From the NCBI GenBank assembly GCA_023418705.1, contig JAEZYZ010000114.1, positions 1-5,889 of the forward strand: DNA of 5,889 nt, written 5' to 3'. Under the pieces are notes generated by a model. It saw only the letters and a list, made by a program, of their open reading frames with translations, had not been told where the DNA came from and did not search any database. Within the stretch, counting starts at the first letter, position 1. Every line of letters begins with the position of its first letter. The stretch comes from Pseudomonadota bacterium. Its GTDB lineage: Bacteria; Myxococcota_A; Polyangia; Polyangiales; Polyangiaceae. Made by a program: the position numbers and the translations under genes. Shown here piece by piece: positions 1 through 5,819 of this stretch.

Positions 1-688
1 GCTCGCTGCCGCGGCCTTCGCTCGGCTCCCCCTCTTGCTCCGCGTCGAAATCTGCGCCCGCTGCGTCCGCGGGCGCGTCGGACACGGTGTACGACGGCAG
101 GTCGTCATCGCGTCCCTCCGGCTCCGATCCACGTCCCCGCCGGCGACGGCGGCGCCGGCGGCGCCCCCCGTCCCGATCCGCGCGCTGCCGCTCCGCCTCC
201 TCCACGTCATCGGAGCCCGCGAAGATCGGCTCGTCGTCGTCCTCCTCCGGCTCGAAGATCTGGGTGGCCCCGGCCGCGAATTGTGCCCGCGCGATCTCGT
301 CTTCGGCCGGCGGCGGGCCCTCCTCTTCGGCCTCCAAGGCGACCTCTGCATCCTCATCCGCGGCGCCATTGGCTTCCGGCGGCTCCGGGAGATCGACCCC
401 CGCTGCCGCGATGCGCTCGAGCGCCGGGGTGCGGTCGGCCAACCCCTGCTCGATCATCTTGGTGTCCCATTCGCGGAGCGCGAAGACCCCCGGCTTGACG
501 CGAACGAGCGGGTTTTCCTTTTCCCCCTTTTTGACCAGCGCCGCCAGGCGCGCCCCCATCGTCACCTCCGGGCTCTTGCCCACGTGACTGAGAAGGTTTT
601 TTTCAATGGCGACGTCCGTGATCTCCTTATAGTGCAAAGGCTTTCCGACCAGGCGCAGCACCTGCGCCGCAGCTTCCGTGAATGTCAT
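1..688 (-). CDS. HARE-HTH domain protein with acidic and Arg-rich linker, C-terminus cut off by the window edge
   Basis: Probable nucleic-acid- or RNA polymerase-associated regulator; the exact role is unknown. Reading leftward from the ATG at 686-688, 229 codons are open to the window edge, so the C-terminus is missing. Residues 1-73 look like a HARE-HTH winged helix (the domain of HB1/ASXL, some restriction endonucleases and the Firmicutes RNA polymerase delta subunit). The signature pieces are TEAAAQVLRLVGKPLHYKEI near the start, GARLAALVKKGEKENP at 45-60 and a closing VKPGVFALREW at 64-74. Residues about 102-166 are rich in Glu, Asp, Pro and Ala, with EEDDDE at 148-153. They are followed by nine consecutive arginines at 176-184 and then another acidic stretch. 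The start is chosen because the HARE fold begins at once after this Met. The Shine-Dalgarno match is poor (AGAG about 12 nt upstream). The gene follows the macrodomain gene on the same strand after 167 bp. The domain call is from motif recognition; confidence in coding is high and in function low. Confidence 0.82.
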   Translation of the reverse strand, partial: MTFTEAAAQVLRLVGKPLHYKEITDVAIEKNLLSHVGKSPEVTMGARLAALVKKGEKENPLVRVKPGVFALREWDTKMIEQGLADRTPALERIAAAGVDLPEPPEANGAADEDAEVALEAEEEGPPPAEDEIARAQFAAGATQIFEPEEDDDEPIFAGSDDVEEAERQRADRDGGRRRRRRRRRGRGSEPEGRDDDLPSYTVSDAPADAAGADFDAEQEGEPSEGRGSE

Positions 689-705
689 TCCGAATCGTCT
701 CTTGG

Positions 706-734
706 TTGAGGGAGAACATCGTTCTCTCTTTCAA
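706..734. promoter_or_regulatory. Imperfect dyad with perfect GAGAAC-ATC-GTTCTC core upstream of the HARE gene
   Basis: The core at 712-726 is a perfect 6-bp inverted repeat with a 3-bp spacer. The symmetry extends outward, with one mismatch and a 2-nt bulge, to TTGA at 706-709 and TCAA at 731-734. It lies 18-46 nt upstream of the HARE start, so it sits in the 5' untranslated region if the promoter candidate at 792-820 is right. It could be an operator for a dimeric repressor, possibly autoregulatory, or an RNA hairpin in the leader. The GAAC/GTTC half-sites recall LexA-type boxes, but the 3-bp spacing does not match the Bacillus-type box, so no regulator is assigned. Confidence 0.4.
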
Positions 735-791
735 GGGTCTCCGGGGAAGCGCACATCGCTCCCGCCACCGGCAGAACACCTTTCCGGCCGC

Positions 792-820
792 GACATAGCA
801 CGCCCGGTTTGAAGCTCCAA
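792..820 (-). promoter_or_regulatory. Weak sigma70-like promoter candidate for the HARE gene
   Basis: On the minus strand a TTGGAG hexamer (815-820) is separated by 17 bp from TATGTC (792-797). The latter is preceded by TG at the extended -10 position. Each hexamer matches only three of six consensus bases, so spacing and the TG are the main support. Transcription would start near 785, leaving a leader of roughly 95 nt that contains the dyad at 706-734. The HARE gene could also be read through from the macrodomain gene. Confidence 0.2.
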
Positions 821-830
821 CAGCTCTCCC

Positions 831-856
831 AAGGGCCGCTGGTCGAAACGGCCCTT
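831..856 (-). terminator. Hairpin at the 3' end of the macrodomain gene, without a U-tract
   Basis: AAGGGCCG and CGGCCCTT form a perfect 8-bp GC-rich stem around a 10-nt loop. The first arm begins inside the TGA stop codon of the macrodomain gene. On the transcript it is followed by GGGAGAGC rather than a run of U, so it is not a classical intrinsic terminator. It may be a U-less terminator, a 3' stabilising stem or an attenuator between this gene and the HARE gene downstream. Confidence 0.4.
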
Positions 857-1434
857 CAGACCCAGACGCGCTCGGCGGCGCGCTGGTACGCTCGCAGGGT
901 CGCGTCATCGTAAAGAACGAACCGACAAACGCGCACCACTGGGGCGGCCGGCAGGTGTTCGCGCAAGGTCCGGAGCGCGACCAGGGCGGCGTCCTGGACC
1001 GGGTAGCCGTACACCCCGGTGCTGATGGACGGGAAGGCGATCGAGGCGATCTTTTCCGCCTGGCAGATCTTTAGTGCCTGGCGATAGCAGCTCGCCAACA
1101 GCTCTGCGGCTCGCGCGCCCTCCTGAGCGAAGATGGGTCCGACGCAGTGGATCACGTGCCGGGCCTTCAACCCAAACCCCGGCGTCAGCACGGCCTGTCC
1201 CGTGGGGAGCACTCCCCCTGGCAACCCCACCTTCACGCGATGCAGCGCCCGCTGCAGCTCCGGCCCTGCCGCCCGGTGGATCGCGCCGTCCACGCCCCCG
1301 CCGGCCATCAACATGCCGTTGGCAGCGTTCGCGATGGCGTCGGTCGCCGACTGGGTGATGTCGCCCTGAACCAACTCGAGGCTCGCCGCCCCCGCCGTCA
1401 ACGCTTGCACCTCGCTACCTATAGCCTGACTCAT
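856..1434 (-). CDS. Macrodomain protein, ADP-ribose / O-acetyl-ADP-ribose hydrolase type
   Basis: A 192-residue, single-domain macrodomain protein, the usual size for the MacroD/YmdB-like group. Proteins of this group bind ADP-ribose and remove it from protein acidic residues, or deacetylate O-acetyl-ADP-ribose, in the cytoplasm. Seen in order: VQGDIT at 22-27 (strand and Asp contacting adenine); NAAN at 36-39; the glycine loop GGGVDGAIHRAAG at 45-57; the strand ARHVIHCVGP at 91-100; and the phosphate loop FPSISTGVYGYP at 134-145. Asn39 and Asp49 match the residues important for catalysis in MacroD-type enzymes, so it is probably active and not just a binder. The N-terminal 15 residues are family-variable. 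The start ATG is supported by AAGGA nine nt upstream. There is no signal peptide, membrane segment or fused domain. It is divergent from the small gene before murB and co-directional with the HARE gene. The substrate (protein, nucleic acid or small molecule) cannot be told from sequence. Confidence 0.93.
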   Translation of the reverse strand: MSQAIGSEVQALTAGAASLELVQGDITQSATDAIANAANGMLMAGGGVDGAIHRAAGPELQRALHRVKVGLPGGVLPTGQAVLTPGFGLKARHVIHCVGPIFAQEGARAAELLASCYRQALKICQAEKIASIAFPSISTGVYGYPVQDAALVALRTLREHLPAAPVVRVCRFVLYDDATLRAYQRAAERVWV

Positions 1435-1443
1435 CCCCTCATT

Positions 1444-1448
1444 TCCTT
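1444..1448 (-). promoter_or_regulatory. Ribosome binding site of the macrodomain gene
   Basis: AAGGA on the minus strand ends nine nt before the ATG at 1432-1434. It is the clearest Shine-Dalgarno sequence in the window and fixes the start. A second purine run, GAGGGG, directly abuts the ATG and is too close to function alone. Confidence 0.65.
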
Positions 1449-1470
1449 AGGAAGTTCTCGCCGAAGCTGT

Positions 1471-1484
1471 TCACCGGCGGGTGA
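1471..1484. repeat. Small inverted repeat in the divergent intergenic region
   Basis: TCACC and GGTGA are perfect 5-bp arms around GGCG. The repeat lies about 37-50 nt upstream of the macrodomain start, so it could be an operator or a leader stem for that gene. Five-base arms are common by chance in GC-rich DNA, so the support is weak. Confidence 0.2.
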
Positions 1485-1562
1485 CCGGCAAGGCCTTCGA
1501 TGTTCGTTCGTAGGGCGAGTCGGGTAAACTGAACGTCCGGCGACCGTCGATTCGGCTTCCGA

Positions 1563-1582
1563 GCCAAAGGGCCCCTTTTGGC
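1563..1582. promoter_or_regulatory. Inverted repeat GCCAAA-N8-TTTGGC upstream of the small gene
   Basis: Two perfect 6-bp arms flank a GC-rich centre containing GGGCCC, giving a 20-bp near-palindrome. It ends 14 nt before the GTG start at 1597 and directly abuts the TAGACT hexamer at 1584-1589. A bound dimeric regulator here would block a promoter using that hexamer. No specific regulator is recognised. Confidence 0.3.
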
Positions 1583-1583
1583 G

Positions 1584-1589
1584 TAGACT
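1584..1589 (+). promoter_or_regulatory. Possible -10 element of a leaderless promoter
   Basis: TAGACT fits the TANNNT form of a -10 element and ends seven nt before the GTG at 1597. This is the spacing expected if transcription starts at the start codon itself. No Shine-Dalgarno sequence precedes the GTG, which fits a leaderless mRNA. There is no convincing -35 element at 16-18 bp, so this remains a suggestion. Confidence 0.25.
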
Positions 1590-1596
1590 CCAGCGA

Positions 1597-1962
1597 GTGG
1601 ACGCGGCACGGGTCGTCGGCGAGCTGACCACCGCGGCGGAGCGCCTGGGCGTTCGCGTGCGCTGCGAGCGGCTCCCGGCTCGCAGCAGCGGCGGGCGCTG
1701 CCGCGTCGGCGAGCGCGAGCTGTTCTTCATCGACGCCGGTCTCGGGCAACGGGATCGGGCGGCGCTGCTGGCCGATCTGCTCGCCGAGCTGGATTGCCCG
1801 CTGGACGCCCTCAGCCTGGAAGGGCGGGAGCTGGTCGAACGCGCCCGGCGCCGCCGCCGGGCTCACGGTCGCGCCCAAGCTCCCGCACCGGCCGTGATCC
1901 GGCTCGAGCGGCCGAAACCGGGGCTGCGGCGAGCCCTGCCGCGCGACGGCAGCGGCGACTGA
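1597..1962 (+). CDS. Small conserved-type protein of unknown function, first gene of a probable murB operon
   Basis: A 121-codon gene starting at GTG. Codons are almost all G/C-ending and amino-acid choice is protein-like, so it is very probably real; I do not recognise a named family. Residues 3-17 form a likely amphipathic helix. Two or three short strands follow: GVRVRCERL at 18-26, then a glycine turn and RCRVGERELFFIDAG at 34-48. Two more helices follow at about 51-65 and 69-83. This order resembles small alpha/beta proteins of about 90 residues of unknown function seen in other bacteria (from memory, not searched). Cysteines at 23, 35 and 67 do not form an obvious metal site. Residues 84-121 are a basic, Pro/Ala-rich and probably disordered tail starting with five arginines. 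There is no signal peptide or membrane segment. It ends 21 bp before the murB TTG, which suggests cotranscription and perhaps a role near cell-wall synthesis, an inference from position only. The start lacks a Shine-Dalgarno site; no better in-frame start was found upstream. Confidence 0.75.
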   Translation: MDAARVVGELTTAAERLGVRVRCERLPARSSGGRCRVGERELFFIDAGLGQRDRAALLADLLAELDCPLDALSLEGRELVERARRRRRAHGRAQAPAPAVIRLERPKPGLRRALPRDGSGD

Positions 1963-1983
1963 AGGTGTGCGGTCCGGAGCGAC

Positions 1984-3081
1984 TTGCCGTATGAGGACCG
2001 GGTGAAGCTGCTCGAACAGGTGCCGCTGGCCCCGCGCTGCACGCTCGGCGTGGGAGGGCCAGCCGCGTACTTCGTCGAAGCCCACGACGAGCCAGCGCTG
2101 TTCGAGGCGATCGACTGGGCCGACCGCTTCGGGGTGCCCGTGCGGGTGCTCGGCGGCGGCAGCAACGTCGTGATCGCGGACGGGGGGTTCGATGGGCTCG
2201 TCGTGCAAATCGCGCTGCGCGGCATCGAAGAGCAGCCGGACGACCCGATGTGCCGCGTCACGGCGGCGGCGGGCGAGCCCTGGGACGCGCTGGTCGCCCG
2301 CGCCGTGCAAGCGCAGCTTGCGGGCATCGAGTGTTTGAGCGGCATCCCCGGACTGGTCGGGGCCACGCCGATCCAGAACGTAGGGGCCTACGGCCAGGAG
2401 GTGGCCGACACGATCGAGCGGGTGCGCGCCTACGATCGGATCGAGCGGCGGGTCGTCGAGCTCGAGGCCAAGGCGTGCGCGTTCGGCTACCGCGACAGCC
2501 GCTTCAAGTCGCAGGAGCCGGACCGCTACGTGGTGCTCGCGGTCACCTATGCGCTGGAGCGGGGCGGCGCCCCGACGATCCGCTACCCGGAGCTGGCGCG
2601 TCGCCTGGCGGCCTCGGGGATCGACCGCCCCACGCTGTCGGGGGTGCGTGAAGCGGTGCTCGAGCTGCGGCGCGGCAAGTCGATGGTGATCGACGCGCTC
2701 GATCCGAACCGTCGCAGCTGCGGCTCGTTCTTCCTCAATCCGATCGTCAGCGCCGAGCGCCACGCCGAGCTGGCGGTCGCGATCGGGGAAGCGATGCCGA
2801 GCTATCCGCAACCCGACGGCAGCGTGAAGCTCTCGGCGGCCTGGCTGATCGAGCGGGCGGGCTTTTCGCGGGGGGAGCGGCAGGGGCGCGTCGGATTGTC
2901 GAGCCGACACAGCCTCGCGCTCGTCTGTCACGACGGGGCACGCGCAGACGAGCTGATCGCGTTCGCACGCGGCGTGCGGCGCCGGGTGCTGTCGGCGTTC
3001 GACATCCTGCTGCGACCGGAGCCGGTTTTCTGGGGCTTTTCGAGCCTGGACGAGGGCTTGCCCGACGAGCGCCTCGCCTGA
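1984..3081 (+). CDS. murB: UDP-N-acetylenolpyruvoylglucosamine reductase (UDP-N-acetylmuramate dehydrogenase), type I
   Basis: Cytoplasmic FAD enzyme that reduces UDP-GlcNAc-enolpyruvate with NADPH to UDP-MurNAc, the second committed step of peptidoglycan precursor synthesis. The protein is 365 residues, slightly longer than E. coli MurB (342). Seen: the N-terminal PLAPRCTLGVGGPA at 14-27; the FAD-binding loop LGGGSNVVIADGGF at 56-69; SGIPGLVGATPIQNVGAYGQE at 119-139; FGYRDSRFK at 167-175; GSFFLNP at 247-253; and LRPEPVFWG at 343-351. Ser248 and Glu346 correspond to the catalytic acid residues (E. coli Ser229 and Glu325). Tyr169 in the YRDS segment marks a type I enzyme. All key residues are present. 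The start is uncertain: TTG at 1984 has GGAG only 4 nt upstream, while an in-frame GTG at 2002 has GAGGA 4 nt upstream and would remove six residues outside the conserved domain. The gene follows the small gene by 21 bp and converges on alaS. Confidence 0.96.
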   Translation: MPYEDRVKLLEQVPLAPRCTLGVGGPAAYFVEAHDEPALFEAIDWADRFGVPVRVLGGGSNVVIADGGFDGLVVQIALRGIEEQPDDPMCRVTAAAGEPWDALVARAVQAQLAGIECLSGIPGLVGATPIQNVGAYGQEVADTIERVRAYDRIERRVVELEAKACAFGYRDSRFKSQEPDRYVVLAVTYALERGGAPTIRYPELARRLAASGIDRPTLSGVREAVLELRRGKSMVIDALDPNRRSCGSFFLNPIVSAERHAELAVAIGEAMPSYPQPDGSVKLSAAWLIERAGFSRGERQGRVGLSSRHSLALVCHDGARADELIAFARGVRRRVLSAFDILLRPEPVFWGFSSLDEGLPDERLA

Positions 3082-3110
3082 GCCCGGTCCGCGAGCCCGG
3101 CGCCGATCGA
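3082..3110. other. 29-bp convergent gap between murB and alaS
   Basis: The two stop codons face each other with only 29 bp between. There is a direct repeat GAGCCCGG (3080-3087 and 3093-3100). Two small abutting perfect palindromes follow, CGGCGCCG (3098-3105) and GATCGATC (3105-3112), the second running into the alaS stop. No stem followed by a T-run on either strand is seen, so transcripts probably overlap or end by Rho. Confidence 0.5.
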
Positions 3111-5819
3111 TCACACCGCGGGTTGATGGGCCGTCTCTCCGAGCGCCGACTGCACGCGCTCGTAGACGGCATCGACCGCCTGGTCGAGCTTGTCGACCTC
3201 GGTTCCGCCCGCCTGTGCCATGTCGGGTCGACCGCCGCCCGACCCGCCGACGATCTGGGCGATCGGGCGGATGAGATCGCCCGCGCGCAGCTTCGCGGTG
3301 AGCGGCTTGCTCACCGTCAACACGAGCTGCGCCTTGCCATCGCTCTCCGAGGCCACGAGCACCACGGCGCTGCCCAGCTTGTCGCGGAGCTGCTCGGCCA
3401 GCTCGCGCAGAGCGCCGCGGTCGGTCAGCTCCGTCTTGACCCCGAGCACCTTCACCCCGGCGATCTCCCGCGCCGCCGCGAGCGGATCGGCGCCGCCGCT
3501 GGCCCCCGCGCCCGCCATGAGCTTGCGCTGCAGCTCTTCGATCCGGCGCTCGAGCTGCCGCTCGTGCGTCACCAGGCGCTCGAGCTTCTCCGTCAGCTGC
3601 GGCACGCTCGTCTTGGCGAGCTGCGCCGAACGGGCGAGCGTGCTCTCGAGCTCGCGCACGTAGCCGAGGGCGCCCTCCCCCGTCGTGGCGATCAGCCGCC
3701 GAACCCCAGCGGCGATGCCTTGCTCCGAAATGATCTTGAAGAGCCCGATGTCGCCCGTGGCGCGCGCGTGCGTCCCACCGCAGAGCTCCACCGACTCCCC
3801 CATCGAGAGCATGCGCACCGAGTCGCCGTACTTCTCTTCGAAGATCATCATGGCGCCCCGCTCCCGCGCTTCGTTCATCCCGAGCACCTCCGTCTGCACG
3901 GGCGTGTTGCGCAGCACCGCCTGGTTCACCAAGTCCTCGATGCGGGCGATCTCCTCTTGGGTCAGCGCTTTGCCGTGCGTGAAGTCGAAGCGGAGCCGGT
4001 CTGGACCCACCAGCGAGCCTTTCTGCTGGGCGTGCGTCCCGACCACCTGGCGCAGCGCCCAGTGCAGCAGGTGCGTGGCGGAGTGGTTGCGCCGCACCGC
4101 CTCGCGCCGTTCGACGTCGACCGCGAGCTCGACCTCGTCGCCGCTGGCGATCGTCCCCGACTCGACACGAGCGCGGTGCACGACCAGCCCCGCCAGCGGC
4201 TTGACCGTATCGTTCACGCAGAGGCGCGCCGCGCCGCTCGAGAGGATCCCGGTGTCCCCCACCTGACCGCCCGCCTCGGCGTAAAACGGCGTGCGCTCGC
4301 ACACGATTTCGACCTCCTCCCCCGCGCTCGCCGTGTCCACCAGCTGCCCGTCGCGGAGGATGGCAGCGACACGACTGCGATCGACGTCGCGCTCGTAACC
4401 CGTGAACTGCACGCCGCCGGGGGGCAGCCGCTCGAGCGCCTGGCGATAGACGCCTTCGATCGCCTGGTCGATGCCCTTGAACTCCGAGCGGCGGCGCGCC
4501 TCTTCGAGCGCGGCGTCGTAGCCGGCGATGTCCACGCCGTAGCCGCGCTCCAGACAGATGACCTCGGTCAAATCCAACGGGAAGCCGTAGGTGTCGTAGA
4601 GCTGGAAGGCGTCTGCACCGGCGAGCACCTTGCTTCCCTCCCGATCGAGCGCCGCGAACCGCTCGTCGAGCAAGTTGAGCCCCCGTTCGATGGTCTGCCG
4701 AAACCGCACCTCTTCTTGCTCTGCGACGCTGGCGATGAGCTCGCGCCGCTCGTTGAGCTCCGGGTAGTGCTCGCCCATCGATCGCACCACGTCGAGCGCG
4801 ACCTGGTGCAAAAATGGCTCTCGGATCCCCAGCCGGTGGCCATGGCGGATGGCGCGGCGCATGACGCGCCGGAGCACGTACTCTCGCCCCGTCTTGTCGG
4901 GCAGGATGCCCTCGGCGATCAAGAACGCCGTGGTGCGCGCGTGGTCGGCGATCACCCGCATGCTGACGTCGTCGGGGCTCATGCTGCCGCCATAGGGCTT
5001 GCCCGCGAGCTCGGCGGCGCGGTCGACGAGCGCCCGCAGCACGTCCGTGTCGTAGTTGCTGAGGGTCCCCTGGACCACCGACGCCAGGCGCTCGAGCCCA
5101 GCGCCGGTGTCGATGCTGGGGGCCGGCAGCGGATCGAGCCGGGGCGCGCCGTCGACCAGCTGTCGCTCGAACTGCATGAACACGAGGTTCCAGATCTCGA
5201 GCCAGCCGAACCCTTCGGGGGTCTGCTCGGCACCGAACACCGACAGGTCGGGGGACGGACCGTTGTAGAAGTAGATCTCGCTGCACGGCCCGCAGGGACC
5301 GGTGTCCCCCATTTGCCAGAAGTTGTCGGCCATGCCGAGCCCGCGCACCCGATCGTCGCCGAAACCGCTGACCTTCTTCCAGAGATCCCGCGCGGTCTCA
5401 TCGGCGGCGATCCCCGCCTCTCCCTGGAAGTAGGTGCACACGAGCCGCTCGGTCGGCAGCCCGAGCTCCTTGGTCAAAAACTCCCACGCGAAGACGATCG
5501 CCTCCTCTTTGAAGTAGTCGCCAAAGCTGAAGTTGCCGAGCATCTCGAAGAAGGTGTGGTGGCGGGGCGAGGGGCCGACTTGCTCGAGGTCGTTGTGCTT
5601 GCCGCTGATGCGGATGCATTTCTGGCTGGAGGCGGCGCGCGGGATGACCCGCCGCTCGCGACCGGTGAAGACGTCCTTGAACTGCACCATGCCCGCGTTC
5701 GCGAACATCAAGCTCGGATCGTTGCTGGGGACGATCGGGCCGCTGCCGACGACTTCGTGACCGCGGGCGGCGAAGAACTCGAGGAAGGCGCGACGAAGCT
5801 CACTGGACGTCTTGGTCAT
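3111..5819 (-). CDS. alaS: Alanyl-tRNA synthetase
   Basis: Cytoplasmic class II enzyme that attaches alanine to tRNA-Ala using ATP and clears mischarged Ser- and Gly-tRNA. The protein is 902 residues, slightly above E. coli (876), with every domain present. Catalytic core about 1-245: SQKCIRISGKHNDLEQVG at 65-82, FFEMLGNFSFGDYFK at 90-104 (motif 2 region), GPCGPCSEIYF at 174-184, and class II motif 3 DTGAGLERL at 237-245. The tRNA-recognition helical region follows to about 460. The editing domain carries the zinc ligands His579 and His583 (HSATH) and Cys680 and His684 (CGGTH). A coiled coil spans about 715-768. The C-terminal DHHA1-type domain, about 780-890, has the glycine-rich GGSGGGRPDMAQAGG at 858-872. 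The ATG at 5817-5819 is chosen because the conserved core begins within a few residues. An in-frame GTG at 5865-5867 would add 16 unconserved residues. No good Shine-Dalgarno site precedes either. The gene is monocistronic in this window and convergent with murB. Confidence 0.98.
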   Translation of the reverse strand: MTKTSSELRRAFLEFFAARGHEVVGSGPIVPSNDPSLMFANAGMVQFKDVFTGRERRVIPRAASSQKCIRISGKHNDLEQVGPSPRHHTFFEMLGNFSFGDYFKEEAIVFAWEFLTKELGLPTERLVCTYFQGEAGIAADETARDLWKKVSGFGDDRVRGLGMADNFWQMGDTGPCGPCSEIYFYNGPSPDLSVFGAEQTPEGFGWLEIWNLVFMQFERQLVDGAPRLDPLPAPSIDTGAGLERLASVVQGTLSNYDTDVLRALVDRAAELAGKPYGGSMSPDDVSMRVIADHARTTAFLIAEGILPDKTGREYVLRRVMRRAIRHGHRLGIREPFLHQVALDVVRSMGEHYPELNERRELIASVAEQEEVRFRQTIERGLNLLDERFAALDREGSKVLAGADAFQLYDTYGFPLDLTEVICLERGYGVDIAGYDAALEEARRRSEFKGIDQAIEGVYRQALERLPPGGVQFTGYERDVDRSRVAAILRDGQLVDTASAGEEVEIVCERTPFYAEAGGQVGDTGILSSGAARLCVNDTVKPLAGLVVHRARVESGTIASGDEVELAVDVERREAVRRNHSATHLLHWALRQVVGTHAQQKGSLVGPDRLRFDFTHGKALTQEEIARIEDLVNQAVLRNTPVQTEVLGMNEARERGAMMIFEEKYGDSVRMLSMGESVELCGGTHARATGDIGLFKIISEQGIAAGVRRLIATTGEGALGYVRELESTLARSAQLAKTSVPQLTEKLERLVTHERQLERRIEELQRKLMAGAGASGGADPLAAAREIAGVKVLGVKTELTDRGALRELAEQLRDKLGSAVVLVASESDGKAQLVLTVSKPLTAKLRAGDLIRPIAQIVGGSGGGRPDMAQAGGTEVDKLDQAVDAVYERVQSALGETAHQPAV

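Noticed and set aside
137..163. GC-rich triplet-like repeat
   Set aside because: It uses mixed CGC/CGG/CGT codons and simply encodes the nine-arginine run, so it is not a separate DNA repeat element.
595..606. A-AAA-AAC heptamer in frame within the HARE gene, a possible -1 frameshift site
   Set aside because: It is explained by Glu-Lys-Asn codons in the HARE domain. Slipping would destroy the domain and give a roughly 70-codon tail with no recognisable feature; no stimulatory structure is evident.
35..709. Plus-strand open frames over the HARE gene
   Set aside because: They lack recognisable domains and mirror the minus-strand HARE reading frame, which starts with a clear winged-helix motif.
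712..726. LexA (SOS) box
   Set aside because: The GAAC/GTTC half-sites are suggestive, but the spacing is 3 bp rather than the 4 bp of the Bacillus-type box, and neither adjacent gene is a typical SOS gene.
627..908. A 93-codon minus-strand frame bridging the macrodomain and HARE genes
   Set aside because: It overlaps the ends of two better-supported genes, has no domain-like sequence, and its second half is the HARE coding region out of frame.
1471..5286. A 1271-codon open frame on the minus strand
   Set aside because: It crosses alaS in a different frame and runs antisense to murB and the small gene. Its low-complexity Arg/Ala/Gly sequence shows it is a GC-driven shadow.
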